DNA from: Reticulascus tulasneorum
Taxonomy: Eukaryota; Ascomycota; Sordariomycetes; Glomerellales; Reticulascaceae
NCBI GenBank assembly: GCA_001557505.1
Contig: LSAX01000010.1
Location: 1,922,001 to 1,986,000 of the forward strand
DNA: 64,000 nt
Direction of reading: 5' to 3'
Shown: positions 55,864-64,000 of the stretch, piece by piece
Position numbering within the stretch: position 1 is the stretch's first letter
Layout of the letters: the number at the start of each line of letters is the position of its first letter
Made by a program: the position numbers and the translations under genes
The notes under the pieces: model-generated
The model's input: only the letters and a program-made list of their open reading frames with translations
Database searches by the model: none
What the model was told of the DNA's origin: nothing

Positions 55864-56349
55864 GTTTTCCTAAGGACGCTCGGATACAGAAAGTACCAGC
55901 GGGATAGGTGGAAATATACGGTCAATTTGACTTGAAGAAGAAAATGGGACGGATCTCGTACCGATCTTTTGATCGTATCTTTTTTTCTGCCGTTCTGGAC
56001 TTTTTTTCTTTTTTGGCGGGGAATAGGCGGCCCCGGCAGAACTATTGACCGCTGCCCCTCCCGGCCCCCATGAATTTCGGACTGTTTTGGCTACCTACCT
56101 GACCGGCCTCTGGCTCCCTGGTTGCTTCGTCATAATTCCGCCTCACACCACCATTTTGTTTCAGTGACCAGCAACTCCAACCTATCACGTCACTCTTCTC
56201 CAAAGGCAGCAGAACTCAGTACCGTCGCCTGTCTTTCCCAGGGTTCCATCTTCGCCTGCATCAGATACCAATTCCATCCCATCCTCGTTTCTTAAGAGTT
56301 TCTTTCGAAGAATTCATCCAGCTCAGTTATCTACGCCACCGTAATAAAG
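55864..56349. promoter_or_regulatory. Bidirectional promoter of kri1 and the Rab5-like gene
   Basis: 486 bp between divergent start codons. T-rich tracts lie at 55975-56020 and pyrimidine-rich sequence lies before the Rab5 start. No ORF of note. Confidence 0.5.
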
Positions 56350-57174
56350 ATGGACGGATCCGGCAATGCTGCTCCAAAGCCGAGCAGTAGCGTGAAGCTT
56401 GTGCTTCTTGGCGAAGCTGCTGTTGGCAAGGTATTTGTTATCCTGGCAAACACTGCTTCTTACTGGGGCTAACTGTAAGACAGTCGTCGCTAGTTTTGCG
56501 GTTCGTCAATAACGACTTCCAAGAGAATAAGGAGCCGACTATTGGAGGTATGGCTATCGGCCTGTACTCTGTACTGGAAGAACCGAGCTAATCCAACTGT
56601 ATTTACAGCTGCGTTCCTCACACAAAAGTGTAATCTACCAAGCCGGACGATCAAGTTTGAGATATGGGATACGGCTGGCCAGGAACGATTCGCATCACTT
56701 GCACCAATGTACTACCGAAATGCGCAAGCAGCCCTCGTCGTCTACGACCTGACTAAACCCACATCCCTCATCAAGGCCAAGCACTGGGTTGCGGAGTTGC
56801 AACGACAAGCATCACCTGGCATCGTGATCGCTCTGGTTGGCAACAAGTTGGATTTGACAAATAACGGAGATTCCGGAGCTGCCGCTGATAGCGAAGATGG
56901 CGAAGGAGAGGACTCGGGCGATGCAAGAAAGATCTCGACAGATGAGGCAAAGACCTATGCTGATGAGGAGAGCCTGTTGTTCTTCGAGACGAGTGCCAAG
57001 ACGGGCCATAACGTCACGGAGGTCTTCACGGCCATTGCGAATGCCATCCCGGAAACGTCGCTAAAGAGTGCGAGAGGCCCCGGTGCATCCCAGGCTGCTG
57101 GCCGAGCCGGAGAGGAGCAGCGAGTAAACTTGACTGGTCCTAGAGCGGACGCAAAGGAGGGTTGCGCCTGCTAA
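56350..57174 (+). CDS. Rab5-family GTPase (Vps21/Ypt5-like)
   Basis: Three exons, 56350-56430, 56484-56547 and 56609-57174, give 236 aa. All G motifs are present: P-loop GEAAVGKSS, the Rab5-type effector loop [21 protein letters not shown] and ETSAKTG. The first intron falls exactly between the P-loop Lys and Ser codons. Relative to typical Rab5 there is an acidic insertion after NKLDLTNN (about 20 residues of Asp/Glu/Ser/Gly). The C-terminus ends CAC, a C-x-C prenylation signal. Vps21/Rab5 controls endosome fusion, through HOPS/CORVET-related tethers and PI3-kinase, on early endosomes. The family call is firm. Paralogue assignment (Vps21 versus Ypt52/53) is less so. Confidence 0.95.
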
Positions 57175-57828
57175 TGGGAGGAGGTGGTGGTGTCGGGATG
57201 GTGTAGGGTGTCCTTGTCTTGTATTGCATTTTCTTCCTTGGTCGTCTGGAGGCACAGGTTCGTCCGGTAGCAGCTTGGAATTATTCATGAGTCCGGTGGG
57301 GATAATTTCCTCCCACCTGTGTCCTGACTACGATATAGTAATAAACTGTGAGCGTATCTCGAAGAGTTCTACCAGCGCCTCGTATCATAGTGTTCTGTTG
57401 TAGCAAACTTGGAAGACAACCCACACCTTAGAAATATAGCAAGCAGAATGATGAGACCGCCGCATGGCTTCAATCCCTATTTAGTGACACTTTGGACACT
57501 GCTGTGAGTCCTGTGCCTAGAATCATCGAGAGCAGACGTCCCAGCTAGACGAGGCTGAGGTGAGGCTACTACCAGAGCCGACACGTGATTGGTAGATCGA
57601 AACGCGTCTCGTCCCCACTCTTCCCGTCTCCTCAGTTTCGAGAATCTTTTTTTCCAAGTCCCAATCGCACTCTCACCGAACACTGTTCCCGCTATGACAG
57701 CATCACCTGATTGAAATCAAGGATTCATCGGCCGACCCTACGTCGCGCGGTTGGCAAGTTCTATACTTTGATCCTTCAGCCTCCTCCTCATGCAGCGGAC
57801 TTCATAACCAGCCTGCTGTGTCGACGAC
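57175..57828. other. Intergenic region between the Rab5-like and RING/RS genes
   Basis: About 650 nt holding the 3' UTR of the GTPase and the promoter and leader of the next gene. I see no coding frame or structured RNA. Confidence 0.5.
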
Positions 57829-60800
57829 ATGGCTTCGTCTATCACTCCCGCTCAGGCCGAGCTAATCAGGTAGGTTGCCGTTCACACGATGAGTCCTCGA
57901 GAGCGGGTTTGCTAACATGACTGACTCCTCCAGCTCGCTTCCTCCTGATGATATTCCCATCAAGCTTCGTTGCGCAATATGCAGCAAACTTGCAGTGAAT
58001 GCTTTCCGCCTGCCCTGTTGCGAACAGGCCATCTGTGAGACATGTGAGCCACGAGTCAGATTCACACGACTGGTGCGAAGAGTTCTGACAAGTGCATAGG
58101 CCAATCGACCCTTCCCACATCATGCCCTGTCTGCGAACATTCCCCGCTATCGGCCGACGACTGCAAACCACACAAGTCCCTACGAACTACTATAAAGGTG
58201 TTTCTTCGAACCCAGGAAAAGAAGCGAGAGGAAGCTCGGCTCAAGGAACGAAGGGACTCGGCTCCTGCCACCCCTGTTGATGCGAAGCCTAATGCACAAT
58301 TCATTGCAGCGATTCAATCGCCTCTCGTAGAGGCGTCGTCGCTGTCATTCACCACTTCAGTCTCCCAAACTGAGCCGCAACGTTCGGATTCCGAGCCAGG
58401 GAGACCCTCTCTTGATCGCGCGAAGGAGGCCTCTGCGGAAGCGTCGACCCAGCTTACTGGTCAGGTAGGCTTTTACTGACTTGGCCCCACTTGACTACTT
58501 TGCTTATCAGTCACTAGGATGAGGCGACCCAAGTCCAAGAAAGCGCCTCAAATGAGACTCATCCCGATGATGCACAGGGTGTGGCTGCTCGCGATAATGA
58601 GAATACTGTCGGTGAAACAGGCCACCAATCACAAGAAGCTGATGCCGATGACGGTAGCCAGACTCAGAACGACCCCAATGGCAGCTTTGGTTTCGGTGCC
58701 ATGAATGGAGGAGCATATCCAAACATGAACTTTGCTGGCAATGGCGACATGAACCAAATGCAAATGATGATGGCTATGCAGAACGGGATGGCACCTAACG
58801 CATTCGGCAATTTTCCCATGATAGGTAAGCTGTCAGTCCGTACATTGCAGACACCCACGAAGCTAACAACCATGAAGGAATGCCAGGAATGGGTATGGAC
58901 CCGATGGCGATGCAGAACATGTACATGAGCGGTGGCTTCGGTTCTCAAGGCATGGGCATAGGAGGCTTTGGCGGTGGTTATGGCTCTGGCTCCAATAATA
59001 ACTGGAACGGGCAACAATCATGGAATTTCGGCCAAGATAATTTCAATCATGCAAATGCTCCTGGCATGGGATCTGGTGACTTTGGAACGTATAACAACAC
59101 AGGATTCCAAACAGGATACAATCAAGGTAATTATGGTCAACAATTCAATGATTATCGACAAAACAGCTTCGGCAACCGTGGACGTGGTCGTGGGCGAGGG
59201 CGCGGTCACGTCGGCTATCCTCGAGGGGGGGGAGGATATCCAGCATATGGTCAAAATTCTGACTTTTCAGAACAAAGTCAGATGCAACCTCAGTATGGAC
59301 AGGGCATGTCCACTCAGGACCAGAATAATTTGCCGACAGGGCCAAGCGAATCGAACGAGTCACGCAACGTGGATGAGTTTGGGCGCGAAATTCGTCCAGA
59401 TGCCAATGATCACGAGACCAGCGGGGATAAACCTCAGGATGGGTCAAAAGATGGCGAAGAGGATATTAACCGCGAAGCATCTGACAATACACAAACCAAA
59501 GAGAAGGGCCACAACGAGTTAGTTGCACATGGTGATGCATCAGGTCCAGAAGCCCCTGGAGATGCGTCAACATCTGCGCTAGTTGCTGGTGACCATCGTT
59601 CTACGTTAAATGGCAATGCTATGCCGACAGATTATGGTATGCCACCTCCACGTGGCGGGAAGCATATTCACCCTAGCATGGGCTTTGCACCTACTGTACC
59701 TGATGTTCCCCTGAATGCTCCTAAAGGCCCAAAGGCAATGCGCCAGGGCTTACCAAACACCAGCCTTCCAAACCTTCGGGCTCGCGGATTGCTACCAAAT
59801 GACAGGATTCAGCCTGTGCAGGGTAATGGTACTGGTTTGCCTAGTCCAGATGCAGAGCATCTGAAGTCTAGGAGTAATTCTCCAGAACGTGCCAAGGAGA
59901 ATGATCGGGTTCGTTACGAGGATGTCGGTAGAGATCGTGAGAAGGACTACGAAAAGAGTCGTGATAGAGACCATGACAACCGGGAGCGCAACTACTCGAG
60001 ATCTAGGTCTCCCAGTAGAAGCCGAAGCCCAGATCGTAGAAGCGAGCGCCATCGGCGGAGGCGCCATCGCTCTGACTCTAAATCTGGTGATGAGCAGGAC
60101 GACGACCATCGCCGTCGAAAGCATCGAAGCAGGAAGCACTCCGTGCGTGGTGATGATGATGATACGAAACCTCGGACCAGAGATGATGAGTATGACGAGA
60201 AATCAAGATCAACATCGCCGGACGACTCAAAAAGATCAGGCCATCGCAGCCGCAGGGATCGTGAAGACAAGCGGCGTGATAGGGATAAAGAAAAGCATAG
60301 AGAAGAAGATGACTATGATCATCGCAGAAAGTCCAGTCATCGCTCACATCGTGATCGAGACTACGATCGCGACCGTAAGGATCGTGATAAGGAGAAAGAT
60401 CGAAATCGAGACAAGTACAGAGACAAGGAGCACCGTCACCGAAGCAGCCGAAAGCACTCGACCGAACCGCCTACCCCTGTTGAGAAGGAGTTCAACCCGC
60501 CAACCGGACCACGAGCGGCATTCGAAATTAAAGGCGCTGGCAGAAAGCACAGTATGCCTTCCTCAGACCGGCATGACAACAGTCGCCGAGCATCTCAAGC
60601 CTCAGTCACAACTGGTAGCAAGCCAACTTCTGGAGCCCCAACTAAAGATCCTCATGCACTCGAGCGCGAGGCAAGGGATCGGGAGCGTTTGCTGAAGGAA
60701 ACACAGAGGATTGCTGGATTGACCGGTCTCTCCGGCTCCAAACGCGGCCGTGATGACGGGGATGAGGGCCGTCGAGGGCGTCGAAAGGGTCGCCGGAGTG

Positions 60801-60877
60801 AGGCCATCAGTGTCGGAGATGAGGAAGAGCGTATGCAAAGACTGGAAGCTGAACGTGAAGCTGGGCGTTGGAGTTAA
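57829..60877 (+). CDS. RING-type zinc-finger, RS-rich protein (RBBP6/Mpe1-like finger without DWNN)
   Basis: Five exons: 57829-57869, 57934-58043, 58100-58464, 58518-58824 and 58878-60877, giving 940 aa. An N-terminal Cys-rich finger at 27-62 reads CAIC, then LPCCEQAICETC, then CPVC. This is a RING/U-box-like fold with the paired Cys (PCC) seen in the RBBP6/Mpe1 3'-end processing factors. It is followed by HKSLRTTIKVFLRTQEKK. The middle is Met/Gly/Asn-rich, with RGRGRGRGRG at about 455. The C-terminal third is an Arg/Ser/Asp/Glu domain (SRSRSPSRSRSPDRRSER) of the kind found in splicing and 3'-processing proteins. It lacks the DWNN and CCHC domains of true Mpe1. A nuclear RNA-processing role, possibly as an E3 ligase, is inferred. 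Exact orthology is unknown. Confidence 0.8.
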
Positions 60878-61651
60878 TGGCCAGGTAGCGCCATGGAGCC
60901 GTTGGTTGTGGATGGTTTCTGAAGCACCCACAAAATCCGTCTCATGCGTGATGGCAAGCCACAGAGCTATAAGGATCAGCACTGAGACGCGATTCTCTCA
61001 CCTCATGGGCATTAATTTACTGGGCCCGAACATGCGGCATCTTCTTAGGAGCTGGTCATGCGTGCCCATCGGAATTCCGGGTGGAAAATTAGGTACGGCC
61101 GTATAGGAACGGATCATTCCTGGGAAAGGACTAGGGTCATTGTCTTGTCGGATTAGACAAAATCTTCGGCATTCTAAAACTAAGGCCAAAAGCCGTTGTA
61201 AAAGTTAACTTATCATGACCCAAATCCTCTTGCAACTCTATTCCTCTACATCGTGCGGGAAAGGGAGTTACATTCCACACAGGTCCGTAAAAGCCTATGC
61301 ACCCACTTGGGAAACTTGAAGCCAATATTGCTCCAGTCTATGTATGATACTCTAGTGCGGCTCGGGCTGGTTCGTTAGCAGCGCGGGGTGCAGACGAACT
61401 AGTTTGTAAATTGCGGAGTTGTTGTGCCTGATGCGCCGCCGGTTGCTGTTTTCCGGACATTGGCAATGACAAGTAGTTGGAAATAGTTCCCAGGCTCACT
61501 CGAAAGGAAAGGATCCAAAGTATTACAAAAATTTCAACCTCTATTCTAACACTCTATCGCATTCTTATCCACAGGTTTCATCGTTTGGAAGCTGAGGTTG
61601 TCCCTAGAACTCCATACAGTGCCCGTCGCTTCAAACCACCCAACTCATACA
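60878..61651. other. Intergenic region between the RING/RS and EthD genes
   Basis: About 770 nt with no supported coding frame. It contains the 3' UTR of the RING/RS gene and the promoter of the small EthD gene. Confidence 0.5.
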
Positions 61652-62123
61652 ATGGCAGACACAAACGCAAAGCAGCAAGTCAAAACCGTTTCCAGCGTCT
61701 CATTCATCAAACGAAAACCCGGCCTCACGCCTGAGCAATTCTACGACCACTGGGAGAACGTCCACGGGCCCCTCGTCCAGCCCTGGACGAAAAAGTATGG
61801 CTTCATCTCATACACACAGGTAACACCGCCATATCCCCGACTCATTATATACCAATGCAGTGGTATCTGACCATGTGTCCCAGGTGCATGCGACACCAGC
61901 TCTGAACAAGGGCGTAAAGCCCATTGGCCCAGAATCGCACAACGCGAACCCCCTGGAGGAGTTTGACGGCTGCGCCATCTTTGAGCTCCCGGATTTTGAG
62001 TGCTTTGCGGCGGCGTTCCAGGATGAGTACTATCTGACGGTGATCGAGCCGGATGAGAAAAAATTCATTGACAAGGAGGCGGGGGTGGTGAGAGCTAGGG
62101 GAGAGTTTAAGAAGATCTTGTAG
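61652..62123 (+). CDS. EthD-domain small protein
   Basis: Two exons, 61652-61819 and 61884-62123 (phase 0), give 135 aa. The EthD signature is visible: FIKRKPGLTPEQFYDHWENV followed by HGPLVQPW, then YTQVHATPAL across the splice, and FDGCAIFELPDFECFAAAF with DEKKFID near the end. EthD proteins are dimeric alpha+beta-barrel proteins. They are named for ETBE degradation in bacteria, and in fungi several act as small decarboxylases or cyclases in secondary metabolism. No biosynthetic genes lie nearby here, so its substrate is unknown. It converges on cwc15, with 135 bp between stop codons. Confidence 0.9.
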
Positions 62124-62258
62124 CGTGACCGAGATGTGGCGTTACCCCCGAGGCATTTCTTGTGAGTCGATATAGTTGCTGGACCGTTGGAAAGAATGAT
62201 TGGGATATCACCTCCAATCCCACTCTTCTTCTATTTGGATGTGAAAATGAACGCCATT

Positions 62259-63069
62259 CTATCTGACATATTTGCTCATGAAACGTCTGTGGAAGTCTGA
62301 CCGAAGGAGATCCTAATACGGTCGTCAGTATCATACGCTCATGGCCAAAATTTGGAGTACTCACGTTTATGAACTCCTTCTTCTTGCCCTTCTCCTCTGT
62401 TCCCCTCGCTTGGTTCTTAAATACCACATCGTCGTCCCATCGTCGTTTCATAGCATAATCTTGCTTATTGAGCAACGGGTTCCCCATCGCAATGTCACGT
62501 TCCCTCTCGTCCTCTTCAACCTTCGCCTTCTCTTGCTCCTCTCGCTCTCGTTTCTCGGCTCTCTCGCGCCGAATCTTCTCCATCTCCCTCTGCAGCTCGG
62601 CCTCCTCGTCGTCCGAGTCTTCATCGCTGTCGCTGCCGTCTTCGTCGTCGACCTCCGAATCTGCATCAATGTCGCGCGTCTCCTCCAGTATTCTTCTCCG
62701 CTTAGCATCGAAGTCTTCTTCCCCGTCCGCCTGCGAGCCAGCTTCGAGCGGCCGTTTGACCCCACCTGGCGTTCCAGTCATGGGTTCGTCCTCATCGTCG
62801 GCCGGGAGAGCGCCGCCGTTCTTCTTGGCGTAGTGGGCGCGCTCGGCAGCGAGAAGATCCGCGGCTAGGTCACGCTCTTGATGGTCGGCATCGCCACCTT
62901 GACCGGCCTGGCGGAACTTGAGCTGCGTGTAGGCGGGGAGGAGACGTTGGTGGTAGGCAGGGCCGCGGAGCGCTTCTTTCCCTCTCGCCTGGGAATTGTT
63001 AGTTGTGCACAATCAAAGAGACCAATGGATACGTACGGGATCAAAGGTTGGTCTATGAGCTGTTGTCAT
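62259..63069 (-). CDS. Spliceosomal protein Cwc15 (Cwf15)
   Basis: Three exons, 63069-63037, 62988-62365 and 62312-62259, give 236 aa. The tiny first exon encodes MTTAHRPTFDP and the last encodes DLLRSDFHRRFMSKYVR, both hallmark ends of Cwc15. Both were recovered by splice consensus, because the middle frame alone would read on into unrelated sequence. Between them are the conserved ARGKEALRGPAYHQRLLPAY, a long acidic segment (DSEVDDEDGSDSDEDSDDEE), an Arg/Glu coiled coil and WDDDVVFKNQARG. Cwc15 belongs to the Prp19/NTC-associated core of the active spliceosome and lines the RNA active site. The last intron has a GTGAGT donor and a TTAG acceptor. It diverges from rrp45 across 276 bp. Confidence 0.95.
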
Positions 63070-63345
63070 TTTGGCGGTTCCTAAGTGCGCGTATCAGGAA
63101 GTGGGTGGGGATTAAATCTGCTCTAGATAGCACGTCGAGATGGTTTGATGATGGAAACCTTGAGGAGTGCTGAGGCTGGCTGCAGGTGAAATAAGCAGTC
63201 ACACCGCCTGGCAGAATTTTCCACAGCACCCCACCAATGCGATCCAGACGACCCGACTCACTGAGTAAGGTTAAGAAAGAAATCTTAGTGCGCTTTCAGA
63301 CTAAAAATGCCATAAGCAGAAAATCTCAAACCGAGTCACGCCAAG
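63070..63345. promoter_or_regulatory. Bidirectional promoter of cwc15 and rrp45
   Basis: 276 bp separate the two divergent start codons of genes that both act in nuclear RNA metabolism. No TATA box is evident. Confidence 0.5.
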
Positions 63346-64000
63346 ATGCCTCGAGAAGCTGAGCCCTCAGCTAATGAGAAGGCCTTTGTGATCCAAGCCC
63401 TCCAGGAGAACCTAAGGCTCGACGGTCGTGAGTTCGATCAGTATAGACGGCTGGAACTCACGTTTGGGGACGAGTATGGCGTAGCGACTGTGACATTGGG
63501 CAAGACGAGGTACGGGCACACTCGGCAGACCAATGTACGGATCTCTCAAGTTGCTAATGATCTCACAGAGTCTTGGTCAAAGTCTCAGCTGAAGTTACGG
63601 TGCCGTACACAGACCGACCGTTCGATGGTGTCTTCCAAATATCAACGGAGCTTAGCCCCATGGTCTCGCCCGCCTTCGAAGTCAACAGGCCAACAGAAAC
63701 AGAGATACTGCTCTCGAGATTGCTAGAGAAGACGATCCGTCGATCAGGAGCCCTAGACACGGAATCGCTTTGCCTCATCGCGGGACAGAAATGCTGGTCC
63801 ATTCGCGTGGACGTCCACGTTCTCTCCCACGACGGAAACATAATCGATCCATCCTGTCTAGCCACCGTAGCGGCCCTCCGCCACTTCCGGAAACCCGACA
63901 CAAGCATCGAAGGCGAGACCCTCACAGTCTACACGCCGGCCGAGCGGGAGCCCGTGCCGCTGAGCTGGCTGCATTCGCCCTTCTGCGTGACGTTCAGCTT
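63346..64000 (+). CDS. Exosome subunit Rrp45 (RNase PH-like), 5' part cut by the window end
   Basis: Two exons are visible, 63346-63509 and 63569 to the window edge, giving 198 codons with the remainder beyond 64000. The N-terminus fits Rrp45: EPSANEKAFVIQALQENLRL, then DGREFDQYRRLEL, FGDEYGVATVTLGKTR and, across the splice, VLVKVSAEVTVPYTDRPFDG. Further conserved blocks are AFEVNRPTETEILLSRLLEK and LDTESLCLIAGQKCWSIRVD, then ATVAALRHFRKPD. Rrp45 is one of the six RNase PH-type subunits of the eukaryotic exosome ring, catalytically dead in eukaryotes, that thread RNA to Rrp44 and Rrp6. The gene is partial only because of the window, not by damage. Confidence 0.93.

Noticed and set aside
62107..62258. 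Cwc15 reading through to a stop at 62107
   Set aside because: That frame reads through the last intron. Splicing at 62364/62313 gives the conserved Cwc15 C-terminus ending at 62259.

Overview
The window is nuclear DNA of a filamentous ascomycete (Pezizomycotina, most likely a Sordariomycete). This rests on compact multi-exon genes with short introns (mostly about 50-90 nt, GTAAGT-like donors, CTAAC/CTAAT branch points, YAG acceptors). It also rests on orthologues of BimB/Esp1 and BimD/Pds5, long Ser/Pro- and Gln-rich tails, a fungal Zn2Cys6 regulator, and intergenic islands of TAGGTA/TACCTA motifs common in such genomes. I reconstructed exon joins by hand from frame continuity and splice consensus. 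Species cannot be named from the sequence alone.

Layout. 0.5-10 kb: an RRM+PUF RNA-binding protein (+), then a convergent six-exon double-PHD protein resembling Rco1 of the Rpd3S deacetylase complex (-). 12.8-18 kb: an Ebp1/PA2G4-type M24 pseudo-peptidase (-) diverging from a SNF5/SMARCB1 chromatin-remodelling subunit (+). 18.9-23.6 kb: cohesin regulator Pds5 (-). 26.5-28.7 kb: a Thr/Ser-rich surface protein with an internal signal anchor and a GPI-like tail (+). 29.1-33.1 kb: D-xylulokinase and a mitochondrial CDF metal transporter (both -). 34.8-43.6 kb: a class II (SIRT4-like) sirtuin (+), a small mitochondrial membrane protein (-) and separase (+). 43.6-49.9 kb: 6.35 kb with no gene I can support. 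49.9-57.2 kb: a Zn2Cys6 transcription factor (+), Kri1 (-) and a Rab5/Vps21 GTPase (+). 57.8-64 kb: a RING/RS-rich protein (+), an EthD-domain protein (+), spliceosomal Cwc15 (-) and the 5' part of exosome subunit Rrp45 (+, cut by the window edge).

Themes. The region is mostly conserved housekeeping sequence. Two sister-chromatid cohesion regulators (Pds5 and separase) lie within 20 kb of each other. Three chromatin proteins (Rco1-like, SNF5, Pds5) lie close together. The right end is rich in RNA processing (Kri1, RING/RS protein, Cwc15, Rrp45). Three mitochondrial or putatively mitochondrial products (CDF transporter, sirtuin, small membrane protein) are adjacent at 31.5-36.7 kb. I saw no transposon, CRISPR, tRNA, rRNA or secondary-metabolite cluster. 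I did not find a clear-cut undescribed system. The least explained items are the doubly anchored surface protein with its spliced leader, the uORF-laden transcription factor with a His-Gly tail and a gene-free upstream region, the RING/RS protein, and gene-like fragments at 11.3-12.2 kb.
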